Positions 23,246-33,690 of a stretch of DNA of 64,000 bases are shown here, one piece after another. Position 1 is the first letter of the stretch, and each line of letters starts with the position of its first letter. The translations under genes and the position numbers were made by a program. A model generated the notes under the pieces. It was not told where the DNA came from. It saw only the letters and a program-made list of their open reading frames with translations, and did not search any database. Source of the DNA: Heloderma charlesbogerti (Eukaryota; Chordata; Lepidosauria; Squamata; Helodermatidae); the NCBI GenBank assembly GCA_026122225.1, contig JANEZZ010002671.1:769063-833062 (forward strand), in the 5' to 3' direction.

Positions 23246-24960
23246 TTAAAAATGTCTGGATTTGAGACACAGGACAGTCAGGACAGCAGAATCAATGGCC
23301 AAAGCAGCCAGAATTTGCACCCTGTCAGCTGGCAGATAAGAATGCTTGTCTATAAAACCAAGGAGTGTGCTAGTCTGTAAATCAGTACCATATACGACTT
23401 TTCTACATTCACCAATAAGGTCCCAAGGCAAAGCATGAAGGTGATGTGTTCCATCAGGTTGGGGTAGGAAGCGGTGACTGGCCGCTGCCACTGCCATTAC
23501 TGCCGCCGCCGCCCCAAATGGCCACCACCTGAAGTGGCCTTGTGGCAGAATTCCCAGTGATTCTGCTGGGAAACAAGGCATGCACGGAGCACACATGTTG
23601 TTTCCCAACAGAATGCACTCCCCCCAGCCCAGCAAAGAGCTGTATGGCAGACTGGGGGAATGGAATTCTGCAGAGAAACAGGGTGTGCAAGCTGGGTGAC
23701 TTGCCATGGGGAGCATGATTTTGTAGGGAAAAAGGCACATGTGCCTTATTTCCCCACAGAATCGCTGGGAATCCAGTGGCGCAGCTGCAATGGGGGACCA
23801 CGCCATGGAGGTAGGGGACCTGTTGGGGGCTGCAAAACACCCGGGGGGGGGCAGCATGTAGTCTACAGGCCACATATTCGCCACTCCTGACCTACATGTG
23901 AACGATGATAAACACCCAGTGATTGGTAGCGGTGGCATGCCATGTGCCTCAAAAGTCCTGGAGCTTGGTCCCAAATGCACATTTCCCAAGTGCTGATGAG
24001 AGTCAGAGGTGACATTTGTGAGCCTCAGTTGCCTTATATTGGTTAAAGACATCATGGCCAAAATGGGGACACCTCTAGTATCTGAGCTTTGAGCCTTGTG
24101 ATTTTGCACAGAGTTCTCATCAGAAGAGGGAATGGTGGGAAGGCATACAGTAGTGCCCAGGGCCACTGGGTTAACAGTACATGGATTCCAGTCCTGGAAT
24201 CTCAGGAATTTATTGGAACCTAACAACTGTTTTACTGGTTTACTAGAAAACTCATGAGCACTGCATTCTATGGTCACCTGGATACTCCAGAGTCCCTGTT
24301 GAAATTAAAACCAGATGAAATGGTTAGGTAAGTAAAGTTTAATGTGAATCCCCTGTACATACAGATGAGTCACTAGAGAGACTATCAGCTTTGGAAAACA
24401 AAAACAAAACACTATCAAAGAAATACATATTGAGAATGGGAAAGTCTTGAATTAATATTCCATGAGCGTATCTGCGATATTGGTGGAGCTTCTGGAGAAG
24501 GAGAGCATGGCTATATGGTTCCATGAGAACTACAGAAGCTAGAGAGTTCCCCTGCTGGGGAGCCCCCAATACTGTCTTGAGAATTTTCATTAGTTTTAAA
24601 ATGAAGAAAATTGAGTAAATACCCAACAATTCTTCCTGGAGAAGTATCTTATCAATAACCTGTTGGAAGAGATACCTGTTTAGTATCTTGAGATCCAAGG
24701 AGATACTTCTGGTCAGCAAACCACTCAAGTGTTTTGCTCTGAACCTACACTGTAGTGGAAGAAAATAGATATGAAACACCGTATGTTGTGCGCTGTGAAT
24801 ATTCTGCTGTTTTTGACTTAGAAAAGGTTTCATTCTGGCTTGGGAAAGCGTAGGAGAAGTCTGCCACTCTAAAAGCCAGGCATGACACTCAAAACAGAAT
24901 GGTGTACGTGATACAAAGCCATCACTCCCCCATGGCATGACCATGAATTTTCAGACTTGA
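23246..24960 (-). mobile_element. DIRS-like retroelement remnant, RNase H region and downstream
   Basis: Minus-strand translation in broken frames gives RAKHLSGLL (24,750 area, compare AEHLSG...ADRLSR), YAFPPFPLLMRTLCKITRLK and EVSPFWP (24,160-24,050), and later a CIWDQAPGLLRHMACH stretch. This is the order found in DIRS retrotransposons between the RNase H and tyrosine-recombinase regions. A GC-rich block at about 23,440-23,900 interrupts it (GCC-repeat, poly-G run near 23,842). All frames are broken. The motif match is from memory of the family; borders are uncertain. Confidence 0.6.
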
Positions 24961-25185
24961 TCCCTTGACCTCTTACACTTCTTTGATCCTATTTTCGATT
25001 TACCTTAAGGCTCCAAAATGTCAGCCCTCACTTTGATTCTCAGCTAGCACACATTTTAGTTTCAGTGAGTCAACGGAGACAAGATTCTGGCCATTGTTTG
25101 AGTTTTAATTATTAAACTCAAATTTTAGGGCCTATAACCAGTTCCTGGACAGCCCAATAGTTAGGTCTCCTTGACCCAAAAGAAG

Positions 25186-25219
<34 letters not shown>

Positions 25220-26035
25220 ACACACACACACGAGGAATCTTGTGAAACTCCCCCTTCTTCCTCCCTCTGCCCCCTTTTCTTTCTTCATTGCTGTAGGAGC
25301 ACCCCACTGCCTCTAACTTCATTGCACCCCAGACGGCGCAGATACGAAGAAGCAACTTACTTCTTCCCAACAAGTCTACTAGTCTACTAGCTTGCCAGAT
25401 CTCTCTCCCTTCTCTTCTGTCATTACCCCACTTTGCTGGAGAGCCCAGTCAGCTTCCCCTGCTTGTTCTCTTGTCCCCTGGCTTCTGTGTTTTCAGAGAT
25501 AGGCCACTTGCCAGCTGCCTCTCTTTGCTAACAAGCTCTGCTACCAGCCTCTATTTCCTTCACCTGCCAGTCCCCACATCCATCTCCCCACTCCCTCTGC
25601 TAGTCACTTACACCAAACCACTTCTTTCAATGTGTCTGCCTTAATAATTATAACTGGTATTCTGTATAAATGAAGAGTAATCCTACAAAATGCCTATTGA
25701 CATGATCTGTTCTCTTGAAGGTATGTTTAATTCTTTTTAATAAATTACTCCTAGGTTAAGCAACTGCGCTTCAATCTCTAAATCCCCTGAACCCCTTAAG
25801 GTGCTAAGCTTTGAGGTGCTCAGCGTTAAAAGTTCCATATCTGAAAGTGAACTTAAGCATAAGCGCAATAGGTGCTTTAGACAATAACCTCCTTGAATAT
25901 GTCTAAATCACTCAACTGTCTGCAGAAGAAGCTTCTCCACTAGGTGAAAACTCTAAACTCCTCATCCATATTGGCAGGCTATTGCATCCTATGAAGTCCC
26001 TATAATCTTTGTGCTTAAACTACTGTTTAAAGGGA
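24961..26035 (-). other. KPNA1 intron sequence with a TC/CA microsatellite
   Basis: Apart from the microsatellite at 25,186-25,231, no element is identified. Confidence 0.5.
25186..25231. repeat. (TC)n(CA)n compound microsatellite
   Basis: A TC run (25,186-25,204) joins a CA run with one CATA break (to 25,231). Confidence 0.95.
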
Positions 26036-26385
26036 CATAGGGCTTGGTGGGATTCTTCTCCTCTTATTCTACATCAGAGGGCGAGATCCAGGACCCATCT
26101 CCAAGAGAACCGATCCCTCCACTGCTTCGTCATTACTGGCTGGAAAGCCATGGTAGAGCCCTGAATTGCCGCCCATGTTCACTAGAGTCGGTGTGGTCAT
26201 GTGCCTCCACTACAAGAGGCCATGCCCTAGTTTTACGAGTGAAGCCAATATTGGGAACTGTCTCGATCACCACTCTTGGAGCGGGACGACCGTTAAGCAA
26301 GGGGTGTGCAGGAGACCCGATGGCGGGACTTGATGGTCTTATAGGCCCCTTCCAACCCTACTATTCTATGATTCTATGATTTAGG
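26036..26385 (+). mobile_element. Unidentified repeat with a CR1 3' tail
   Basis: The last ~60 bp (ttgatggtcttataggcccc ... tattctatgattctatgat) are the CR1 3' end, matching 59,530-59,578. The ~290 bp before it (for example gtctcgatcaccactcttgg, gcgggacgaccgttaagc) is not CR1 coding sequence as seen in the other copies. It resembles no RNA I could name, though its compact GC-rich form recalls a small-RNA-derived SINE head. SINE or chimera is an inference. Confidence 0.45.
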
Positions 26386-26693
26386 GAACAGAGGAAGAAG
26401 CTTCTGCTTGTCATTTGAGTCTAAGAATGCAAAAGGAAAGAGTAAAAGCAAGATTAACCTTAGATTTAAAATATATACATTTAGTCTGGTAACAGGTGCC
26501 ACTAAGGTGCAGGCAAAAAAAATACGTAGTGTCTAAGCTGTAAGCCTATATCTATCAGCAAGGGCAGAAGCCTTAGGTAACTTCCATAAACCTTACAAAG
26601 AAGAACTAAGTTCCTTGTGCCAAAGTTCCTTGTGCCAAAGGCTTGAAATCTCTGTTAAAAAGAGAGAGGCGACCAATGTCATCTTAATGGCCA
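26386..26693 (-). other. KPNA1 intron sequence with a 15-bp tandem duplication
   Basis: aagttccttgtgcca is repeated back to back near 26,608-26,638. Nothing else is recognised. Confidence 0.5.
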
Positions 26694-26840
26694 AGAGCAG
26701 TGATGTGGGTTTTCCAGAAAATTTTGCACTGGAAAATGTTCTGGAAAATTTTCCTATGCAAATTAGGCTAATTTGCATAGGAAAATTTTCCAGAACATTT
26801 TCCAATGCAAAATTTTCTGGAAAACCCACATCACTGCTCT
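26694..26840. repeat. 147-bp near-perfect palindrome
   Basis: Arms 26,694-26,766 and 26,768-26,840 are 73 bp each around a single central base (26,767). Pairing from agagcagtgatgtggg to cccacatcactgctct shows one mismatch, 26,729 against 26,805. Both arms contain internal repeats of ggaaaattttcc-type words. It can fold into one long hairpin or cruciform. It is probably a foldback MITE, but no target duplication is evident. Confidence 0.97.
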
Positions 26841-27142
26841 AGGCTAATTTCATAGGGTCATTTGCATTGGAAAATCACTACGGAGTGATTTAATTTAGCA
26901 TGTTTTCTAAATACAAGTAAAATAAACAACAAAGCTAAAATGTACCCCATGTTAATTTTTTGTCCCAATACACCACAAGTATTTGATCTGAAATATTTGA
27001 GGAAGAAATTAAAGCACACTTAATGTGACTTAAATGTTGTGTTATGCAGATATTTTTACTAGAATACTTGTAAAAATGTGAATAACAGCATTATATAAAT
27101 GTAAGAAAGAAACAAAAGTAAGAAACTACTGACACACTAATT

Positions 27143-27271
27143 CAGCCTTCCTCAATCTAGTGCCCTCCAGATATGTTGGACTACAACTCCCAGTACCCTT
27201 CAGTCAGCATGGCTGGCTGGGGATGCTGGGAATTGTAGTCCAACACATCTGGAGAACATTGGGGAAGGCTG
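27143..27271. mobile_element. hAT-type foldback MITE with perfect 8-bp target duplication
   Basis: Ends cagccttcctcaat and cattggggaaggctg are inverted. cactaatt flanks both sides (27,135-27,142 and 27,272-27,279). The inner arms are gttggactacaactcccag and gggaattgtagtccaac. 129 bp, non-coding. Confidence 0.95.
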
Positions 27272-27357
27272 CACTAATTAATTTTAGCAACCCAAAGACT
27301 TGTGTGTGATATGATATTGCTGACAACCACACATCTATTTCAATAGAGTCCAACTTT

Positions 27358-27538
27358 CTTCTACTGCAGTTGCTGAGTTGCTGGATGCGCCTGAACTCGT
27401 CTGATCTCAGAAGCTCAGCAGGGTCAGCCCTGGTTAGTATTTGGATGGGGCACCGCCTGGGAATCAGGCTTCCTGCATTGAGCAGGGGGTTGGACTCGAT
27501 GGCCTTGTAGGCCCCTTCCAACCCTATGATTCTATGAT
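27358..27538 (+). mobile_element. 5S-rRNA-derived SINE with CR1 3' tail
   Basis: 27,358-27,466 aligns along 5S rRNA: ctcgtctgatctcagaagct, the A box aagctcagcaggg (27,411-27,423), the intermediate element area tggttagtatt and the C box ttggatggggcaccgcctgg. From about 27,468 to 27,538 it becomes the CR1 3' end (tcctgcattgagcaggggg ... ctatgattctatgat). 5S-headed SINEs (SINE3 type) and 5S SINEs of squamates are known; I do not recall a CR1-tailed squamate one. A one-off template-switch chimera is the alternative. Confidence 0.85.
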
Positions 27539-28100
27539 ACCTTCAGTCACTACTTGTATGTCTCAGTGTGAAATGAGTATGTATTTGTATTATGTATTTC
27601 AAAAACATATGTTTATTTTCTCACATATTTGCTACAGATAATCACCTGAAAAACCTTAATTACAACTCTGAAACTGTCAAGCTTGCCTAATACCGTATTT
27701 GCAATTGGCATCCATTCATTGTTACTAATCCATTCATTGTTACTAATGAACTTATTAAATGGACAAGTAAAGCACTGGAAAAATTTCCAAAAAATGTTCC
27801 GTGCCAGGTCACTTGTTAAGACTGAGGCCTCATGAGACTTGCATAGGATCAGCTCATTTCTGTTGTTTTCCCCACAATTTTGAAACTAGTATAGTTACAA
27901 GGGCAATCCGCTAAGGGAACCTTCAAACTCATCATGGACTTGTGTGAGGTATTTATTTATTTTTAAGCTTTAGCCATATACAAGAGCTAACAGCTGTTTT
28001 TCTGTTATGCTAGGAAATGCTTTCTTGGCACTCAGGGCTTAGGAGAGGGAAGCAGCTCCCTGAACAGAAATAATCTGCTCCTCTCATTCAAGCAACTTCA
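27539..28100 (-). other. KPNA1 intron sequence, nothing recognised
   Basis: AT-rich, with a short direct repeat of tccattcattgttactaat (27,712-27,748). Confidence 0.5.
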
Positions 28101-30407
28101 GAGAAAAAAGACAGGAACTTCCTCAGCTAAACCACCTCTTCTGTTTCTGAGGGGGAAGAGGTCTCCTACACTCCACAGAAGAGACATTCTGGAACTCTTG
28201 GTTCCCTGACCACCACCTCTTCCATGTCTGAGGAAGGAAGGGGTCTGACATAGTTACCTCTTTTAATGTAGTAAGGTACAGCTGCTTCAGGCTGCTCCAA
28301 CCCAGGATGTCTTGGGCTCTGTTTACAAGTTTGGGATACACAGTGATAGGATGTGGCCTGTTAATCCCTTTGCTGGGTGCTTTGACTGCTGGAAATGAGA
28401 ATTGGTATTTGGTGTGCTCTGAGCTCTCTTTCCTGGGCTGACGTGGATGTTGGGAGAAGCGCCGGGAGGCTAGTGTCGGGGGGGGGGGGGGGAAGGTAAG
28501 GAACAGCTGGCTGAAAACAAAGAACCTATTTCTCATCCTTTTCCTTTTGTGTAAATGAGAGTGCCTCTTTGCAAAAAGGGCCATTGCTGCTTTTGGCCAC
28601 CAGGCTGTTGGCCCAGGCTTAGGATGGAGGGATTCCTCATCATTACCAAGGAGGAGAGGTGAGAGCTTACCTGGATGGTCCACACAACACCTCACTGTGG
28701 GCTCATGCAGAAACAGTCCCTCCTGCTGGTTAGCCATGAGGGGTGAGGTTCCTCCAATGGAGGTTATAGCAGCATCGGGTAGAGCTGCTGGTACTCGCAC
28801 ACACAGGCTCTTCATGTTCCCTTAGGTGAGGGACATTATTGTAGAATATGGCCTGCTAGTCCCTTTGCTGGCCAGAATGCTGGGTTGCCTGGAACAAGAG
28901 ACAGTGTCCATGGCAAGCTGAACTCCCTTTTCCCAGGCCATTGGCCGAGGTGATTGCAGGTAGACCTGTAAGGGGATGCAGAAGTGGGCTCTACTTTTCT
29001 GAAGCACACTTCTTTCTCCAATGGCCAATCACTGAATGAGGAAGTGCAATGCTGCACATGAGAGGCGTAGAAATATCTCATTGCCTAGGTGGCTGAGGGA
29101 GCGGAGCACTGCATGCAGGAAGTTCAGTCAGTTCCCCATGCTACTCCGGGTGATTGAGGAAGTGCGCGCCACATGCGGAGGGCTCAGAAAGGTCTCCTCC
29201 AGGGAGTCAATTGTTTTTGCACTAAACAGGCCCTCGCCTTCGAAAGGAAGGTCCTTAATCTGCATTCAGGGTTCCTCACCGAGTCCAGCAGAATGAAACC
29301 AGACATGCCTTCAGAAGGCTATCACACTGGCTAAAACCTCTGACCTGCAATCAGCCATATGATGAAACAAGTGAATTTGTTTGGTGAGATAATAGGCCTC
29401 TTGCTGAATAACCCTCACCAGTTCTCACTGGAAGGAACCTTCTCCCAGTAGAAGCGTTGGTATCTGGACATCCAGGCTTGATAATTGGCAACATACAGTG
29501 AAAGGCAGCTATAGTGTAAAACATTCACCCATGGACATCCAACTTGCTTCCTTCCCAATCAACTGGAAAAGAATGAACCTTTTACTGTGATTTACGATGT
29601 GCTGCTTCTATGATTAGAGAAATTAGGGACTGGGTATCCTAATGTGAGAAAGTCAGAGCTGTCTTCTTTGACCCAGTAAAAGTGCTTCAGTATCTTTGAT
29701 GGAGGATGCTTGAAGGCTTAATTCAAGATTTCTTAAGCCATCTAGAGTAGGACAGGTAGCATAGGAATTGCCATCAGTGTATTGGTATCTGCATGAACCA
29801 GCATAAACAGGATCCTTAACTGGGTTTGATTTCTAAATCCAAGACCCTGGCCATCCTGACTAACTACTCCACATAAGCCCTCATCACCTCAGTAGATGAA
29901 AGCGGGGTCTGATCCCACACTCATGTCCAGAGAGGTAGTAAAAGCCACCACAGAAGAGAGTGATTCAGAATTTGAGAGGCATCCAATGAGGGCATAAAAC
30001 AGACTTCTACTGTTTTCCTAAGGCCTGACCACAGACGTATCTGACTGGCCTTGATACCATTGTTGAGATCAGATCCAAAATCAGTACCAAAGCAGGCAGA
30101 GGTAGCATGGCTGAGATGTTATCAATGGGACCAATAAGGTGATTGGTCCGGAGCTGCTGTCAAGGCGGCTACACCTGTGCTTGTGAACCATCCACAGTGA
30201 GAGGTGAGCTCTTGCCTGAGGCAGAGAAACCATGGCCATTGTTTTGGCAATATGTCCAGCAGTACTAGCCAATGGCACCTTTGGAGGTCTGGAAGCTGTT
30301 GCTGTGCCAGGGTATCTATGACATGTTCCCAGTAACATGGTGAAGGGCAGCTGCTGTGGTACACATAATGTGGTGTGAACAGCCCTAAGTATACAGCCAG
30401 GGATCAT
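28101..30407 (-). mobile_element. DIRS-like retroelement remnant, gag-like region and neighbours
   Basis: Minus-strand frames give KDLPFEGEGLFSAKTIDSLE (about 29,260-29,200), a typical end of DIRS gag-like proteins, preceded by a helical HHMADCRSEVLASVIAF stretch. A separate piece at 30,270-30,180 reads AGHIAKTMAMVSLPQARAHL, like the end of a DIRS RT domain, which is out of order and suggests two overlapping copies or rearrangement. A 230-codon open frame at 28,123-28,815 spans a 15-G run (28,478-28,492) and has no motif I recognise. It may belong with the remnant at 23,246-24,960. Confidence 0.5.
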
Positions 30408-30531
30408 CCCTTGGGATATACGCAGGTGATCTTTGATTCCAGAGGCAAAGAGATAGTGTTGATATCAAGAGGGGTGCCTGTGAACCGAATCCCAACTATT
30501 ATTGTGGTCATAATGATACTAATTTCTAGAA

Positions 30532-30648
30532 CAGCTTCCCCAATCTGGTGTTTTGGACTTCATCAACCCTAGCCAGCATAGCCAGTAGTCCGGAATCCTG
30601 GGAACTGTAGTCCAAAACATCTGGAGGGCACCAGGTTGAAGAGGGCTG
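30532..30648. mobile_element. hAT-type foldback MITE with perfect 8-bp target duplication
   Basis: Element from cagcttccccaatctgg to ggttgaagagggctg, 117 bp. ttctagaa lies on both sides (30,524-30,531 and 30,649-30,656). It carries the same tccaaaacatctggagggc arm as the other family members. Confidence 0.95.
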
Positions 30649-30739
30649 TTCTAGAAGACCAAGAACCAGATCTCCTGGATCCACACTTATCCTGAGAGTA
30701 AGCTCCATAGGATTGCACTGTTAGTTCAGAATTGCAAAA

Positions 30740-31425
30740 CCTCATTCACACTCTTAAAACGAGAAACTACATGACATTAGCTGCCCTCTGTTTTGCCCCT
30801 GGTTCTTCTGTCTTTTCTCAGACTGCAGAAAATCCAACCTTTCTGAAAAGAGCAGAAGAGCAGAACAATCTCTGCAGGTACCCCTAGTGCTACTTTTCTG
30901 TCTTCAACAGTCATTGTTTTATGTGTGCAGTGATGTATAGGGGAAATGAATAGATTACCACTTCACAGACTTTCGCTATTACCATTCCAATGGATGCCAT
31001 TTTATCACCATGGATTTAACCAATCTTTCAATGGCTACTCAAGTGAATTTTACCTTTACCTTTACCACCCATCCAGCTATATCATGCCTGCAAGCATGAG
31101 CAGAACACAGGGGGATCTATATGAAGGAAAAGTGTAATACAGGATGCAATCCACAACCAGGGTGGAAACTCAATTCCAATTCTGCTTGTAGCTTACAGCA
31201 GAAGAGCAACATTTGGCTAAGAACCACCCATCTGAAAGCACCCTTAGAAAAAGTACACTGCAGACAACTGTGCTGTATCTTTTCTGCAGATGAGAACTTG
31301 GTCTTCTCACTCTCGGAAGCCTCCAGATATTCAAGCAACCTGCTTACTAAAGGAGTGTTATGAACGCCTTTTTTCTTACCCACAGGAAACATTTTTCTCA
31401 ACTCCTTTCAGGCTTTATTTCCTAC
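30740..31425 (-). other. KPNA1 intron sequence, nothing recognised
   Basis: Single-copy-looking intron before the ARM4 exon. No coding or repeat signal was found. Confidence 0.5.
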
Positions 31426-31525
31426 CTTAACAAAATCTGGAGGAGGATTCTTCCCTCTGCAAAGATTAGAGAGTGCCCACACAGCATTTCGTGTCATGGT
31501 AAGACGATTCTGTTTGGAAAGCAAT
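31426..31525 (-). CDS. KPNA1: KPNA1 coding exon: ARM4
   Basis: AG is at 31,527-31,526; one base completes Gln, then 33 codons (100 bp) end AAG before GTAGG. It encodes [20 protein letters not shown], then [24 protein letters not shown] is ARM4, supplying Trp and Asn of the major NLS site. Compared with the human protein as I recall it, this exon has the most substitutions (Leu for Phe near the start and Asp, Val near the end), all conservative. Confidence 0.98.
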
Positions 31526-32237
31526 CTGAAAATGCAATAAAAACTTTTGCAACATCTTTAATGTGAAATCATGCTTGCAAGAAACATTTAAACCCCTAAT
31601 TTATTTTAATGATTACCAACAGGTTCCTCAGCAAATCCTATGCTTTCATAGAATGACATGAGGAGAGCAAAAACTGGTGATGGGAAAATATGGGGTCAGT
31701 AAAGGAGGAGATTGAAGTTCAGTGATACTCCCTATCTGCACAATTAAGGTTACCTATTGTTAATGAGGTGTGGCAAATGTTGAAATACTTTCTCCTCTAT
31801 ACATTCTTCTCAAAGACAGGCATTACAGCAATGAACATCAACTAAAGGCCAGTGAGTTAGAGCCAGACAATGACACGTGTCTCTATTAGTTTGCAAATTC
31901 TTCAGTGCTTGCATGTGTATACACACACACACACACACACCCCTATCTGGATGGTGGTGGTTACTGCTATTACTCCTATTATTCTAGCACATTTATGCCC
32001 CACCTTTCTTCCATAATGGAACTTAAGTGGAACACATGAGGTTCCCATATGGCCATCCATTCAGGCACAGACCAGACCCAGACCTGCTAGCTGCAGCAAG
32101 GCAGCTGCATCATATGTCCTCAGACCATACCCTGGAATCCATTATTTTGCTGGACCTTGCTGGCAAGCAGAGTTATCATATCAAAAGCTTCTATGCCACC
32201 CTTGCTAATAAACCTGAGTGTAATCTATAAGACTTAC
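31526..32237 (-). other. KPNA1 intron with a CA microsatellite
   Basis: A 712-bp intron between the ARM3 and ARM4 exons. (AC)10 lies at 31,921-31,940. No transposon was recognised. Confidence 0.8.
31921..31940. repeat. (AC)10 microsatellite
   Basis: Ten uninterrupted AC units. Confidence 0.97.
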
Positions 32238-32326
32238 TGTAATAGAGGAGGTAAGATGTTGCAATCAAGCACATAGTCTCTACACATAGTACTGTCACCT
32301 GCAATATTGCCAAGAGCCCAAACAGC
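32238..32326 (-). CDS. KPNA1: KPNA1 coding exon: ARM3
   Basis: AG is at 32,328-32,327; 29 codons plus CA before GTAAGTC (89 bp). It encodes [20 protein letters not shown], then [20 protein letters not shown] is ARM3, with Trp, Asn and the Gly-Asp that contacts the main Lys of classical signals. Intact. Confidence 0.98.
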
Positions 32327-32449
32327 CTGAGAAAGAAGAAAAAGGGAAAGTGTTTAAACAATTTTTCTTAGTGCATAATCTTCTGTGCCCTGTATTCCGA
32401 CACCAAGAATCCCCTAACATCATATTTATTTCTTTTAAAATGCTTAAAG

Positions 32450-33020
32450 GCCACACTGCCAAATCACGTGAAGTACTAGTTCCCCTCTACTCAGCACTGG
32501 TTAGGCCTCATCTGGAGTGCTGTGTCCAGTTCTGGGTACCACACTTTAAGAAGGATGCAGACAAGCTGGAGAGGGTTCAGAGGAGGGCAACAAAGATCAG
32601 AGCACTGGAAACAAAGCCCTATGAGGAGAAGCTGAAAGAACTGGGCATGTTTAGCCTTGAGAAGAGAAGACTGAGGGGAGATATGATAGCGCTCTTCAAG
32701 TACTTGAAAGGTTGTCACAGACAGGAAGGCCAGCATCTCTTCTCGATCATCCCAGAGTGCAGGACACGGAATAATGGGCTCAAGTGACAGGAAGCAAGAT
32801 TCCGGCTGGCTGAACATCAGGAGAAACTTCCTGACTGTTAGAGCAATACGACAATGGAACCAATTACCTAGGGAGGTGGTGGGCTCTCCCACACTGGAGG
32901 CATTCAAGATGAGGCTGGACAGCCATCTGTCAGGGATACTCTGACTGGGATTCCTGCATTGAGCAGGGGGTTGGACTAGATAGTCTTATACGCCCCTTCC
33001 AACCCTACTATTCTATGATA
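32450..33020 (+). mobile_element. CR1 LINE 3' fragment (copy 3)
   Basis: RT C-terminal end in one frame ([40 protein letters not shown]) followed by the CR1 3' UTR and tattctatgatatgattct. A two-codon gap follows RRATK (KIRALE for KMVRGLE). Strongly 5'-truncated. Lies right beside the ARM3 exon. Confidence 0.93.
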
Positions 33021-33034
33021 TGATTCTTCAGTAA

Positions 33035-33345
33035 TACTCTCAGAGTGGTTTACAATAAAATAATAAACTCACAATTTAAAACAATAAATCATAAAAGTCA
33101 CAATAAAACAAGACACAGCAGAACAATAAGGTAAGATAAAATGCAAGAATAAAAAAGGACTGGACAAATAAGGTTTCATTTGGCACTGAAAAGAAAACTA
33201 GGATGGCAGCAAGCACACCTCTTCGATGAGGAAATTACATAAAAGGCTGTCTCCTGCCCTCATCCACCTCATCTCAGAAGGTGGTGGGACCTAGAGTCAG
33301 CGCCTCGGAGGCTGATCCTAATACCCAGGTTCATAAGAGAACAGC
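33035..33345. repeat. Interspersed repeat, unassigned family
   Basis: A leading gagtggtttacaataaaata, then an A-rich aacaataaatcataaaagtc block and a GC-richer end (ggcactgaaaagaaaactag, cctcttcgatgagg). Related texts occur at 54,975-55,240 and, for the end part, 49,450-49,570. Probably the 3' region of a LINE or a SINE. Confidence 0.5.
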
Positions 33346-33690
33346 CAGTCCTACAAATAACCAGATCCCAAGCCATTTTGGTCAAAATCAATCCTTTTGA
33401 ATTGTATCATTAATAATTACGCTGCTGTAGTTTGCACTAACTGTACTTTCTGAACAGTCCTGAAAGGCAGAGTCCCACATACAGCAAGCTTGTGCAAGCA
33501 GTCTATGCCACTGATGCCATTTGAGTCTCCAGTGACAATCAAACACCATTGCCAAGAGCAGCACCCCCTTTCAAGGAGGAGTACAACCCTGTCCGAAACA
33601 AGTTGGATAGTTTGGACACCAAAGGCAGTGGCGGTGTGCTCTCAGGAAATATTTTAAGCCACGGTTATCTAAAAAGCTGGGGGGGGGGGT
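33346..33690 (-). other. Intron sequence, nothing recognised
   Basis: Between the unassigned repeat and L2 copy 2. Confidence 0.4.

Noticed and set aside
23246..24277. 343-codon minus-strand open frame as a host gene
   Set aside because: The recognisable DIRS-like words (YAFPPFPLL, EVSPFWP) lie in a different frame of the same stretch, and part of the open frame covers a GC-rich insert. The frame itself has no known domain.
27358..27466. A functional 5S rRNA gene
   Set aside because: It has many substitutions, an insertion in the first 40 bases, and turns into CR1 before the 5S 3' end.
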